A stretch of DNA of 64,000 nt from Durusdinium trenchii (Eukaryota; Sar; Dinophyceae; Suessiales; Symbiodiniaceae): assembly GCA_963970005.1 (NCBI GenBank), contig CAXAMN010021951.1, positions 36,617 to 100,616 on the forward strand, in the 5' to 3' direction. How positions within the stretch are numbered: position 1 is the first letter of the stretch; every line of letters starts with the position of its first letter. Positions 1 through 12,777 of the stretch are shown piece by piece. The position numbers and the translations under genes were made by a program. The notes under the pieces were generated by a model. The model was given only the letters and a program-made list of their open reading frames with translations, was not told the DNA's origin and did not search any database.

Positions 1-349
1 CAGCCAGTCGGTACAAAGCCAAGTTCTCCTGAAGAAAAGCAATTCTCATCCTTTGGCCCTTTATGTCAGGTCATGTGATGTCATGGGGGTGGCATCCTGT
101 GATTTTAAAGTATGGAAGTGCACCACTGCCTATCAGTGTTGCGATTTGGCACCCCCATTCTGCATCCATCAGACAGAAAGCAACAAAAAAGAGACAAAGA
201 GGCATGCCATCTGGAGGCATGGAGAACACCTGAAGGGGTTTTTGCCAAAGGTGTCTTCCCAGGTCTTTTCAAAACCTGTTTGCCTTTTCGACCCGTTCGC
301 ACCAAATGCCTCTCCTCTGCAGCTCCGGTGGACCCAGTGCTGGAGACCA

Positions 350-3300
350 GACTGGTGCTGGGAGCTCCGGCAGTACCGGACAGCGAGGCGGACCAATAGA
401 GGGCCCAGGCCCACGTCAGGCCGTCGTCCATGTGCTCAGGCAGCATGGCGTTCAACCTACACATGCCGTTTATTACTATACATCTGCTTGGAAATCCAAA
501 CCTTTGACGACCAGCAAAGACCCACAAATCATGATGTCTCTGACTCAACCACCGGCTTAATTAGTACATGTCTGTTTTCAACCTGGAACCCCCTTTTGGG
601 CGAGCTGCCTCTGGTAGGCTTCCTCGGGCTCGATGATCGCCAAGGTGCCGGTGACGAGCAGCGAGGTCCAGGGGTCCGTGGGACTCAACGGCAAGCGCGA
701 GAGAATGTTATCCCACTCCTCCGGCTGAGCAGCTGGCCGTTTTTGAGGGTGTCTTTTTGGTCAAGCATGGTTGACCAAATGGTTGACCAAAGCGTTTTGG
801 GAAAGAATTGGAAACATAAGTATCCGGTCTCAGACTTACTCCCAGTCATATGCTGTCCCAGGGATCTGCTCGGCACTCTGGAGAGGTACTTGTCTTGGGG
901 GGACGTGGGAGGAACTGACATCTAACCCCACATTACTTATTATATATATATATATATTACTATATCAGTGCAATATAAAATCCATAATATGTTGTGCATA
1001 AATATGTGTTTATATAAATATATATATAGAATATTATTGAATAATATTATGACATCACTTGCTTTGGCCGGCGCCAGCTCCTGGCGACAAAACTCTGGCG
1101 TTCGGATCATCAGTAGGGCAGGGGTCACCGGAAGCATCTGAATGCCGTGGATGAAATCGTAGCGCCAGCCGAACCAAGTGGCATAATCCACCTTGTTCTG
1201 GAAGAAAATGCCTGGTAAAACTGAATCTGTTAGCGTAGACAGTGTTCCTAATATAAATTCGTCGTTTGACAACTGGTTCAATGCAAGGCCTGGCAGTTTT
1301 GGTGCACACAGCTTAGCTCATCTTAGCTGCTAAGACTGGAAATCACTACTGTCTGCGTTCGAATGCACTTCTTCTCAACCCGACTCAACGCGCGCCACCA
1401 CGGGCACGGCGTGGCTAACCCGCCTGTGACGTGGTTCGTCACAAAATCCTCAGGATGGTGAGGGTTGTCCTCCTTCATCAGGAAGAACTCACGGATGGTC
1501 ATGGCACAAAGGGTCAGCATCGTGGTGCCGAGTTCCCGCAAGGGCTCGCGTTGCAACACCATGCCCCACAGGTGGATTCCGTACCTGGATTTCGTACATG
1601 CAGACCTTACCCTACCCACCAACTCACTTGGCATGCCAAAACCTTACACGATCTTGCCTTGCAATGAGGACAACCCTTTGTGACGGGGACCGGTGAGGTT
1701 CGAGACTGAACCGGTGAGGTTCGAGACTGAACCGGTGTACGGCCCCAACGCCCCCTGAGCCCCCAACACCTTTGTAATGCCACCAGCACCATTCGCGACT
1801 TTATGCCAACCCACTGTTTAAGTCACGGTCAATGATCACAAGTCTGATTCGACCCACTCTTGCTGGAGAGTCCAGCGGAATTCAGCCCAGCTGCAGAAGG
1901 TTGAGTTCCTCAGATGTGGATTCTTGATCTTTACCATCCGCGGATGGAATCACCCCACGGCTCCAGCTGTGAAGGTCAAACCAGTCGAAGGAACGGAACT
2001 GGGGGAAGTGCGTGTCCTGCACGTCGCGTCATGTGGGAGCATGTGACAGCCGGAACAAAGGGGTGGTGCGTATCACAATGTCACAATGTGTTGGCTTGTC
2101 AAATTGAGGGCAGTTCGCGTGGCACACGGGACCTGCTGCCCCTCTTTGCAGGGACCCACAAATCTCCAGAATTTCATCCCGAATCTGATCTCCTTGCGCC
2201 GACTTCCGGCATATCACCAGGCCATGTCGAACTATGAGCACCCCTTTCCGTTCAGTGAGCTTCTAAAGATTCTAGCTTGGTGTGACCGCACTGCAACTAG
2301 CAACCTGAGCTCTTGATCTCCGTATCTACCCATCAAAATCTTAGATTAGCTTCTGCCTGACATATCCAGCATGTCAGCAGCTCAATCAGAATTGCTTTAT
2401 CTGGCAAATGCCAAATGCTCCCAAAAGTCGCCTGAAAGCACTTCCGTTTGGCCACCCCCCCTCTTCTGCACGCTGGGATTGGCTGTGTCGCGAATCAAGG
2501 TGTCCACGAAGGAGATCAGGTCCTGGTTCTGAGCGAACTCTGGCTTCAACTTCACCAACACGGCAGCGGAGACCACATAGTAGCCTGGTCAACTATGTAA
2601 CAGCATGTAACAAAAGCCACAGCAAACGAAACAGTTTGGCCACCATCCAGCATGGAGAATCTGATCCAGTGATCTCATCCAGAAAGGCGGGAGCAGCAAA
2701 CAAAACACGATTCAAACGGCACACACGCTCCCATTTGTTGGTTCAACCCCCCCAAAAAAACACAACAGATGTTGGCTCTCCAAGCAGCTGAAATGATAGT
2801 GGTGATCGTTGTAGCATGCATTCCCGAAGTCCGCGTTCCTGCACCCGATGTCGCTGAAGCCCTCACGACTGGCCACTCCATGCCACTCTTCGTCGTAGTA
2901 CAAGCCCAAAGGAGCACCGTTGCACTCAGGCACGGTTGGAGCGTAGAGACATTGGAAGCCCCTGCCGCGGTACAGAACTCCCAACAACACCATTGCAATC
3001 CATTCCACTCCCAGAACTTTCAGGAATACAGACTTGGCCTCCACAAGTAACTTGGAGTCGAAGATTGAGATATGTCAGAATCTCTACTAGTACTACTACA
3101 CTTGGGATTCCACGTGACCCACTCATGTGGCTACTCCAAACCCAAAGCCCGATGCAGTGACCCGGCAGCGAGTTAGGCCTGATTAACAGATTGGCGCAAG
3201 ACTGCGTGTGGCTGTGCTCCTTGCCATAGTACTTCTCCAGCATCAAGCAGGTATAGGCCACCTCAACGGAACATCGACCTTTGGTTTGGTCCACTGCGAT

Positions 3301-6300
3301 TCGGGGAGACAGGGTGAGTTGAAGCTGTCAAGAAAAGAACGCGTCACGATACCAAGAAAAGCAGCCGGCCTTCTGAAAGCCTTTGCCACTGAAATAATAG
3401 CTGCCCTTGAACATAGCTTGCTTCCACTGATCCGAGTGCAGGAAGAATTGCAAAGTCCCATAAGCCTGTCATGACTGACAGCATGGGAAAGAAAACATCA
3501 GGGCGATATAGGGCGATGACGGAAAACCCCAAGTGATGCAATGACAGCTTCTGCGCTTGCTTGCTTCCATCAAGTCAAGTGCTGCATCTCCTCTATGACA
3601 TCTATGACTCTATGACGTCTATGACCAACCACATTGAAGGTAATTACACTCCGACCCATTAACATGGAAGGGGATGGCATGGCCCATTGGATGACTCTTC
3701 TTTTTGTAGAAGCAGGCTGGTGCCATCCACTTCCATGTAATGTGTTCGTGAAAGGGAATCGGGTTCGCTTCTCCCCTTGCCCGTGCTTGCCCGACTGTCC
3801 CAAGGATGGACTGGTTTCACAAGGACCAGGTGCCTGCCTTCTGCTTCAAGTCCTCTTCCTTACTGCTGTCTGGCTCGGTGTCCGGTAAGAAGCCCAGGCT
3901 CCTCGTCTCGGAGACGTTCACCTGCAAGTGCCACAGGTCTCCTGCGATCGGCTGTAGGTCCAAGATGGTTCAGGTGCTTCGGTTCTCAAGGCATCACCAT
4001 CCAGTCCCATGTTCACCCGCATCCGTGTGAAGCTGACGAAGTTCTGACCCAATCCGGCCCATGAATCACTACTTGGCCTAGGCCTAGACCCGGAACATTC
4101 TGGGAAACACCCTCCCCGGCACTGCAGTTGGCACCTGCCACGCCCTTCATCAGCCCTTTGGTTGGCGGAGCCAGCGGTGTGAGCTGCGTCACCACCTGCA
4201 GCCAAATAACTGGGTTCAGCCAAGCATGTGGTGAGTCCTTTAAAGACAACCACAAGCGATTAACGTGGCTAATCCATGTTAAGCCGAACACCTCAACCAG
4301 CTCGGAGACAATTGCTGGACAACCGCCGCCAGTAGGGGTCGAACCACTAGACTCACTAGATGATGAGCGTCCCCTCCTGCTTTCATCCTCCATGGCTATG
4401 GCTCATCATATCTCATCATGTTTTGGGAAGGACCGGTCATCGAAATCATACGAAGGACCGGTGAACGCAGCTTCACAGGGACCGTCAGGGATGCCTGCGT
4501 ATTGCCAGCCAAGAGCTTCTGATGGTGTGCGTTGGCAAAGTGCAAGACTTGCTTTGGAACAGCGGCATCTTTGGTGAAGCGGTACCTGATGGCAAGACCA
4601 CAACAGGTGCGGAGGAGCAAACTGAGCAAAGAGTTCGGATGCCAACGGTTCTCATATTCTGGGGGTTCGAGTTCGAGTGTTCAGTAAGGTCATCATCAAC
4701 CATGATATCAGTCTAATCCATTCTGATCCAACTTCCTTTCACCCCAACTGACACTCTCGGTCACGTGATCAAGCCATCAGCTTCCAGCTCCAGGTGCCAA
4801 TCCACCAGCACCGCCGCAGCGTGAAAGTCCAAGATGTCTCGATCCTCAGGTGCCTGCACTTCGGCCAGGCGAATCCAACCCTCGAAGGCCTTCGTCATCG
4901 TCCCCTGAGCCGTGAAGTCGAAGGACTCGTCGGCAAAGGCACCAGAGGCGTCCAGGGCGTACAAGCGGAATTCCTGGACAAAAGCAGGAGTAATGGGACA
5001 TCAGGTGGGAAACATGTGAAGAGTTTCAGTTGGCTGTTGCTGTTTCCAGCTCGCAAATATATAGCACTCCTCCATAGCTTGAAGTAGAAAGGAGCTTCAC
5101 AAGGTTTAACCATACCAGAAGATTCTTGCACTGTGGGGCATGTGTGCAGGGCCAAGGAAAACTAAATACTCAGAAAAAGAACGGGATTTGTTTGCGGGGT
5201 GAAACCTTTTTGAAAGCGATGCAGATGTCTGGCCAAAGGTTCCTTTCCACCATTGTTGAGGAGTCTCCAAATTCCATTGCTGACGCGCTCAACCACAAGC
5301 AAGGCTCGGTCGGATGAAATCTTCGGAGTGAATCCCGTATAGAAGCCGGAGACATAAGCCATGCCACTGTAGATGGGGAAAAGGATCTTGCGTCCAGTGC
5401 CGCTGGGTCCGCGCACCTCTGCATGAACTCCGAACAAGCCCTCCTTCACAATCGTTTGTCCTTCTTGGCTGGCGACCTCCAGTGCTGACAAGCCAAACTC
5501 GCTCACGAAGGGTGAGAAGTAGTACCTGATCTTTTCCCCACCGTTGGTCTCAGAATCACCATACTGCATGACTCGGGCGTCACTGCTGGCCCGGGACACC
5601 TTCATGTTCGGTTGTCCGGTGGAAGCATCATAGCGCAAGACATAGGGCATGGCATGGATGGACCTCAGCGCACCCAGCGCACACATGGGTCGTAGATTTG
5701 AGGGGCTCCATCACTGCTGGGGTGTCTTTCAGATGTCCTTCAGCATGATTCGCAGGTGCGGAGGTGGGATTGGAGGCAGCTAAATGTTTGTTTGAAGAAT
5801 GGCTCCGGGACCTGAAAACAGGAACATCCTGAGACCACAAATCACACACCATTTCAACCGGTGAAAGTGACAAGCCACCGGATGGACATAATTTACTGAC
5901 CAACAAGCGCATTCGGCATCATTCTGCACAGAGACACCCTCAAAAAAGAGTGCATGCGGTCAGAAAAAAGCCACTGGCACGTGTGACATCTCATTGAACA
6001 ATTACTGTCCGCAAGATGATCTTTTCCATTGTGATTTCTTTATTCAAAAAATTGCGTGTCACTCTTAGCATCGTTTCGGCCTGACTCAAGCCTCAACCAC
6101 CCAGACATTCAGTGGCCGCACCAATGCCTCAAAGTCACAACTCGCGACCTTCTTCGACCACCCAATTGGCCCAGAATTTGTTGGTGGCCTTCGCCCCATC
6201 CACTTCCGTGCCAAAGGGTGGAAGGTGACGAGCTTGTGCGGGCAATGGAAACACGCTGGCATCGGGACGCTCCAGTGCCAAGGGGTGCAACAAGGAGTTG

Positions 6301-6568
6301 TCACCTGACGAGCCAAGGCGTCACACAGCAGTGCATCAAGACAAAACACTATACAGATCTATACATAACATAGTATATATATATATATATATCATATAAT
6401 AGTAATGGACATCAAATCATGCTAAATCCCTCATATTGAATATTGCTGTCTCCCCCTTTGATCCTCTTTGCACGTCTTTGCCTTTGAATATTGCTCCTGA
6501 CCCCTGGAGGGAAGACCCCCACCTGCTGCAAGTGGCACTGATAGGACAACAATGAACCAGGCCGCCAT
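350..6568 (-). CDS. Secreted GH81 endo-1,3-beta-glucanase, 16 exons recognised, 3' end not resolved
   Basis: Family 81 glycoside hydrolases cut internal beta-1,3-glucan bonds (laminarin, callose, paramylon-type storage or wall glucans). Exons that agree in phase: 6568-6523, 6304-6142, 5663-5234, 4973-4765, 4585-4495, 4195-4135, 3941-3838, 3465-3370, 3261-3196, 3038-2789, 2584-2472, 2016-1892, 1584-1424, 1211-1075, 718-606, and 456 to about 350. The first exon encodes a signal peptide ([15 protein letters not shown]). Family motifs follow in order: [102 protein letters not shown] (the conserved acidic motif around the catalytic glutamate), [20 protein letters not shown] and [12 protein letters not shown]. 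About 750 aa, normal for the family. Ten of the fifteen introns use GC donors. The 1075 junction could lie 6 bases lower. The stretch between the WI and YYDEEW motifs in exon 3038-2789 may hide a 45-base intron. The C-terminus may continue beyond the window. Confidence 0.9.
936..1045. repeat. AT-rich tract in a GH81 intron
   Basis: (TA)n at 941-957, then a low-complexity A+T stretch to about 1050, between GH81 exons 1075 and 718. A similar (TA)n lies at 6374-6393 in the first GH81 intron. Confidence 0.7.
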
Positions 6569-6922
6569 GGCTTGCTATCTGAAGCTGGGCGATCCGAAGT
6601 TCCGTTCAGACGGGTCCAAATCCTATGATCCAAAATCCTCCGACGCGGCCGATTCGCATGGGATTCGCCTGCTTGGCTCACTCCCTGGAAACGCACTGAC
6701 CAACAGTCAGACCTGCAACTGCTTCAAAGTGACAGAGTGAAGTAACAACAAATCTTTCGGCTGATGCAACATGAAGAAGAAAGACAATTAAGGATCTAAA
6801 TCAACTGAACGATTGGTTCAACTTGCCGCACTCTATTCATTACATCAGGTATCACCCCATCACACTTTGCCACACTTCACGTCTCAGTTGCACTTGTCAA
6901 GCACTTGTGCATGTTTTCTTAC

Positions 6923-8351
6923 CGATCTGTTCGCTCTCGAGCAACCGGTCTAGCCGCTCCAGCCATTTGAAATGCAGATGAGGACGATTCTGCTGTGTGG
7001 CCTCGAGAGGCTTGCGTGCCACATAGAGCTTGCACCTAGGGCAAGCGTTTCTTGCTGGAAAAGGGCGAGGGGTGCAGAGATCAAACGGAGAATGTAGCAT
7101 GTAGTTCACCAGAACCCTGAGGTTGAGGCTGTGTCCAACCCTTGTTGTCAAAGGCCAGGCTTTCCTGATTTGAAAGCACCGTGCAGTTGTGTCTAAGCGA
7201 GTAGGGCAATGAGATCCCCCAACAGATACAGCCCTCAAGTCCTAGACAACCCTCAAGTAGCAGACTCTGGACTGCTCTGCAGGACATGCAGAAAGAAATA
7301 GAAGGACAAGCAAATTCTCGAAGCAATCGCCAACACCCCCAGCCCCAGCCTTCCCATTCCCAAGACCAGAACACCTACCACGCTGCACCCTTCATGACAC
7401 ATATGACACGAAGGCCTCCAAAACCAGGCGGCCCTCCTTCTCCAAGAAGCTCATGACCTGACCTGCACAGCTGAGCAGGTCACCATGCAGGTCGCCGGCC
7501 GGACCGGAGCTTGGGCCGGGCCTTCAAAATGCTTGCTGCAAATCGTCACCACCTTGGAATGAGTCTGAGACAGTCTCAGAAGGTAGCCACAGTCGGAGGA
7601 TGTGATGCATGTCACCATTTCTTCAGTGTGATCTGATATGTAATATATCGAACATGCAAACTGGTAGAACATGAACATGACTATTGAATTGATGATACAT
7701 CGCTGATGCCGCTGCTGCATCATGGCCAGACTGAGATGCCGATGCACAGCTCAGTCATTGTTTGATACGCGATCAAGTACCCACTAGCACGCACAATGCC
7801 CTCAGCAGCGCAGGGATTCCTAGTGCAAATCATCTGGCACATCTCCTTAGCAATCCTTGGGGCCACACCAAGGCAACTCCTGGATGAGTGCTCCAGGTGG
7901 TGGTGCAAGGGTCAAAAATAAGGAAAGCTTGTGCACCACTGGGCAAATGCCATCTGATAGGACCTGATGGGAGGTCCGTACTCAGAAAAACAAGGCCCTC
8001 AAAATGCACCCCGCTGCAAAGCCAAGGCCTTTTCTTCACCCTGTGCTGTGGTCTTGAGCTTGCGGCGTGCCTGTACAAGTGCCGGCCTGCCACCTGCAAG
8101 TTCTGGATCTTCAAGGTGCGGTGAGGAGCGAAGATACACGACAGGTGACACTAGAACTCTTTACCCCCAACTTGTCCCATCATATCCTTTCATCCAACCC
8201 TCCACCTACGTAGTTTATCATAGGTAGTCACGCGAACTTCCAAACACACCCCAAACACACCCCTAGCCCAAGCTTGTGATACACCGACGCAACCATTCAG
8301 CACAATCCATCCGGTGAATTCATGAAGTCTCCACGGTGTGCCTGGCCTCAT
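6923..8351 (-). CDS. Unidentified multi-exon gene, helical protein
   Basis: I do not recognise the product. Five exons read well: 8351-8285 (possible start MRPGTPWRLHEF), 8093-8015, 7879-7740, 7462-7410 and 7035-6923. The first four join in matching phase and give a readable protein with segments such as GVAPRIAKEMCQMICTRNP and QVMSFLEKEGRLVLEAF. The fifth (KWLERLDRLLESEQIG) ends at a consensus donor, GTAAGA, but its phase does not match the exon before it, so a small exon may be missing between 7060 and 7400 or the fifth belongs elsewhere. Donors are a mix of GT (8285, 6923) and GC (8015, 7740). The start is uncertain: the same frame stays open upstream to about 8412, where it overlaps the last exon of the CAP/SCP gene in another frame. 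No stop codon was assigned. Confidence 0.5.
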
Positions 8352-8373
8352 CAGGAGGTGGGCGTTAATGACA

Positions 8374-8767
8374 TCAACAAAGAGGGCCACCAGCGCTCCG
8401 CGCAAAGAGTTGTGTGAAGAAGAACTCCCCAGTGCTCGCCCTTGCGACTCCTAAGTTGGCAGCCGGCCACAGTCCAGCTCCAAAATCCGCGACACGATAT
8501 GGTGAGCATGTCACAATGTCACTGGCCACTTCGAGAAGCATCCAAGATACCTGCGGTAATGAAGCCATAAAGAGAAGCAGGTTCTGGCAATATAATATAG
8601 AAACATCTTGTAATTACGAGGTGCATGGCGGACCTGTGACACGCACCGCCCACCACCCACCTGCACCCACGTCAGGCCGAACGGTCCGCTTGGCCAAGGC
8701 GTCCGATGCCACACAGGTCAAAGGCGCCCAGCAAGTTCTTCCGATGCCCCGGGGATTTGATCCAGCC
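8374..8767 (-). CDS. CAP/SCP-domain (PR-1-like) protein, C-terminal exons
   Basis: CAP/SCP proteins are mostly secreted and occur in defence, sterol binding and cell-surface roles. Two exons in matching phase are seen: 8767-8710 and 8460-8374, joined by a GC-AG intron. The first carries GWIKSPGHRKNLLG, the classic W-x-x-SPGHR-x-N-L signature of the CAP domain. The second carries VARASTGEFFFTQLFA, matching the last CAP strand (usually a Gly-Val start and a Tyr-x-x-Gln-x-Phe end), followed by a stop at 8374. The domain therefore ends within a few residues of the C-terminus, as is usual. The upstream exons with the N-terminal helices were not found with confidence; a frame at 9.47-9.66 kb containing VENMAL could carry the GEN-like motif but does not connect convincingly. 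Confidence 0.65.
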
Positions 8768-9050
8768 CTGGCATCGTTGGAAGAAGTCCGGACAAAGAAA
8801 ATGAAGAAAATAGAACATCCGAAAGAGTTTGTTATACCTAGCGCAGACACTGGGTCACTGGGTGTCCTGTCTGGTGACCTATAAGCAGTGTAGGGGCCCG
8901 TCCATTGGTAACCCCTTTTCCACCCTTGGCAGCTGGTATGTTGTTACGTTTTGTTAGATTTGCGACACTGTGGGACATGTTTTTTTGCTGTCGGCTTCGT
9001 TACCGGCCCACGTTTGGGGCTATTTCATCCATTTCATGATGTGATTTGTC

Positions 9051-9262
9051 ACCTTCGGTTTCACACAACATTGTCATCGGTTTCACAACATTGTCATCGA
9101 TGAGTCGTGTGATTAAAAATGGGTTGGGTGGGGTGGGTGGGGTTGTGATGGTATGAGTATGAGCACCTTCGGCTTGACAACATTGTCTTCGGTTTCACAG
9201 CATTGTCATCGGTTTCACAACATCGTCATCGGATTTTGATATGTTGCCTTCGGTTTCAGAAG
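9051..9262. repeat. Minisatellite, about 20-26 bp unit
   Basis: Imperfect copies of the unit ttcggtttcacaacattgtc (with 'atcgg' or 'gcctt' linkers) recur about seven times in two blocks, 9051-9112 and 9161-9262, with a G-rich spacer between them. It lies in the gap between the CAP/SCP gene and the PI3-kinase. Confidence 0.8.
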
Positions 9263-12200
9263 TATTGTGTTTTGTCCCTGCTCTTTTCTCTTGAGTTTTT
9301 CAGAGATTCGTTTTCTTATTCTTTGGAATCGAAGATGAATGTTTTCGAGAAGTGTCTGCAGCAGTTTGGATTTTAGTTATCGAAGAGGAATATTTTACTG
9401 AGAACTGTCTGCAGAGACGAGCGGTTCAGAGTTCTTTTTTTGGAAACCCAAGAGGCATGCTTTGACGTGTTTTTAGCGCCATGTTCTCCACCCGGGCAAA
9501 TCCTGCAATAGAGTTCCTTGGCTTCCCTGAAGAAAGGTAAGCGCAACCCAGCCCTGTGGCGGTATTGTCGATCCTTTCAGTGGAGATGGGAGATCGGAAC
9601 CCAAAAGATACTGACGCATACCGCGCAGCAGCTTCGCTTGCTCTGAATGTGGGAAAGAAAATGTTGGCAGCATTTTGAAAGCTCTTAAGCAAACACTCAA
9701 ACACCCTCGAAAAAAAACCGTCCCGTTTTCAGGACAAAAACCCTGGAAGCGTTGCATTTTTAAGAAATGGTGACCTGGTTTCGGCGACCCGTTTTCGCCG
9801 ATAAAATGTGTTTCTCGCTGCGTGCAAACGCACGAAATGAACCAAAACGTGGGCCAGTAACGAACCCACCGGGATGTTTTTGAACACATCCTCGAGAAAC
9901 ATGTGCCACAGTGTCACACAGTCGATCTTGTCATGACCTGGCCGGTCTTCCTGCTGAGCCTGCAAGGAGGGTGACACATGGCGTGGCATCCAGGTGGCTA
10001 AGCTGGTTCTAATCTCTCGCCATTGAAGGGTTGAATCGGTTGAATGTTGGATGGTTGGTAGCCGTCCCCGTGACTGGTGCATCGTTCCGTAAAAATGAAG
10101 TTACTTCAAGAACATTCCAGAACTCATTCTGTGCCTCCTGGTCCCCACTCAAACCAGCGCAAGCCTCAAGCAAATCCCTCCGCGTAGACCAGAAGAATAA
10201 ACATTGCTACACCAGCATAACCGCTCGCTGGAGCCCACCTGCTCCCCTCCGAGCCTGCCTGGACTGCTACACCTGCAGTATCTGCCACCCCCCCGTTGTA
10301 GGCCAAATTCCTGGGCACAGCCGTGCCAGCAAGGGAAAAATGCTGCAACCATTGCCGCAACCCCAACACATACCGCAATCGGTGGTTTTATGGGATGGAT
10401 GGAGCTTGGTTGTCTCACTTCTTGAAGGTTTTGAACCAGGTTATGGATGTAGAGTGGAAAACCCAAACAGAGGACTTGTTTGCATTGCTTGTCGAGCTTA
10501 TTGTCCATGACAGGGCCAGCTCAGGATCGACCTCCAGGAAGCTTGGGCGTGATGTCTCGGGGAACTAAGTGGCTGGTGAGAGATGGCTGCACATGTCCGT
10601 ACAACTACCGCCCTGCAGGCCCTGCAGGGCCCTGCAGACTTTTGGCACACATCCCCAAAAAGTGATTCATAAAACCTGAAGAAAATGCGGAACTTGGGAT
10701 GCGCTGGGATTCATCAATGATCAGCACTGAAGAAAAGGCCGGAAAGCACTCCCCACAAAGCCCCCAAAACAGAACACCATTGTCGGGTTTCCTTGCACAA
10801 TGATCACTCCATTTTTCTGGAATTCTCATGAGCAGAGCTGCCTCGCAAGGAGCTTCGCATTCAAACCTGGAAGCCGCCTGATGAGCACAACCGTTGGCGC
10901 GGAAAAATCACTGCGGTGGCCCATGAAACGACAGCCGCTCCCACCACTCCGGCTCAATCCACGACGGCTGCTCTGGCATGTCAGGCAAAAACCGTGCTCA
11001 GGGAGCTTAGTTGGAAGAGCTTGGTGCTTCCCATCATCGATGCTCCACTCTTGGGCGAGCCGACAGCCAGGACCTTGGGCCAAAGATGGGGCTTGTTGCG
11101 CCAGTCTTTCGATCTATGGCGAAGACTAGACCTTTTAAGTACCTTGACACACACTGCTCAAGGCGGAGGAATATCGGAATATGGTATGGCAGTATAAGAC
11201 TGTCAGGAGGGGGCGCTGCGGGCAGTTTGTTGGAATGGCTGCAATTCGTGCTAGGTGTCGGAGTTACTACCGCTCCTGGCCTCTGGGGTGGCGTCGCATC
11301 ATGAAACATTTGCAGGTGTAACTTGACACTTGAACACTTGGAACCCGAACACGACACTGATTGGATGAACGAGCTAAAGGATCCCAAAACCTTCAAAGGA
11401 TTGTGATCAGAACAGGCAGAAGAACCTCCATGACCAGAAGCTCTAGGACTCTAGGACTCTTGGCATCCCTACAACAACACGTGGCTGCTGAAAAATGTAC
11501 TCAAAGCACCAAGTGGCTGTAGAGGCCATGCTTAGGGACCATCCCATTCGTGCTCGAGCTGTGCCAGTGAATCGGGCGACCGGCTCAGCACCTGCAACCA
11601 TTGGTCTTACAGAACCTTGTGTCGGTGCCCAAGGAAAACAATTTTGCTGTTCACTGTTGGCCACAACTCAAGCGTTCGATTCCATGTCACATCATGCAAC
11701 ATCCAACGCCCCGCGCTCCCAAAAAAGACCACGGATCAACGTTGAAGATTGAAGCGAGCCACGCTCTCGAGTGGCATCGTAGAGGAAGACGGTGCCCCTT
11801 TCCTTGGACTTGAGCACATGCATCCCACGTCATGTGATCTTGGAGATCCTCCATCCCTTCACAGTGAACTGACATCTCTAGTGAACACTCTGTGTGCCAA
11901 TGACATTCCCACCATTGCCACTCCATCTCTGGACATCAGAGCCAAGAAAGGAGTGGATCCTTCTGCCAGCACTGTTGGAGGGATCTGGAGCCATGACAGA
12001 AACATCTCCCCGCTCCCCCGTGGCTTCCAGGCAACCCGTTGGGCGAAGGGTGCACCAACCGCCAGGTGCCTGCCATTGGTGGCAATGGACCAGCCGAAGC
12101 GACCCCAGGGCTTCTGCGGATGCCAAAGCTCCTGTGACAGGTCGACCCTGGGATAGATTTACATAGTCAACCTGACTGTAGCAGTGATAAGATGAAAACA

Positions 12201-12777
12201 GAATCCCCCCACCAAGATCTGAAGTTCAAACAACTTTCACCCGATGTATGGCCAACCTGGAGAAGCAAGAAGCTACTAGTAGCTCCTGGCATTACTACTA
12301 GTAGCTAGAAGCTACTAGTAGCAAGGCACCTTACTACTACAAAGAAGGAATCAAATTCCTTGCCACAGTCGCGCAAGCCCTTTTTGTTCATTTGCACTCA
12401 TCGCCAGAAAAGACCAGCGGCATGCACCTGCGCCGCTGGGTGATGCTTCGTCTAAAGTGAGGTATCATGAATCATGACTGCTCAAACTAAAGGCCACAAT
12501 CGCACACAAAACTAGAGCGACTCACATACGTACCAGGAGCTGTTTTTTGCGGGAAGGCGAAGGAGCAACAACCAATCATGATAAAGTGACAGCGATGGTA
12601 CTTCCCCGTGCAACTTGGATTTGTGAACCTGTGTTGCTTTCAAGGGGTATGGTGAGCGGTGAGCACATGATGCAAATATCAAAGAAGTGATCTCAAATGA
12701 TCTGCAACGTTTCGATGGTCAAGGCGTTCCAACTTAACTTTTATTAGGCATTATAAATTATGATGCATTATGATGCT
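9263..12777. other. Stretch without a recognised gene
   Basis: I saw no family motif here on either strand. Minus-strand frames around 9430-9890 and 10150-10510 are open for 90-140 codons but have mixed composition typical of intron or intergenic DNA. Upstream exons of the CAP/SCP gene could be hidden in the first kilobase. A copy of the dispersed CTAGTAGC repeat lies at 12262-12340. Confidence 0.5.
12262..12340. repeat. Dispersed CTAGTAGC repeat, locus 1
   Basis: Three copies of gctactagtagc separated by short spacers (caagaag, tcctggcatta, aaggcacc). Same family as the loci at 20.8, 30.9, 33.7 and 55.5 kb. Confidence 0.75.

Noticed and set aside
52-925. Plus-strand 290-codon open frame
   Set aside because: It is antisense to two confirmed GH81 exons (718-606 and 456 down); its protein is rich in R, P and C with no recognisable motif.
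3042-3465. Possible prokaryotic or horizontally acquired origin of the GH81 gene
   Set aside because: GH81 is also found in bacteria, but this copy has at least 15 introns with the local GC-donor style and local base composition, so nothing in the sequence points to recent transfer.
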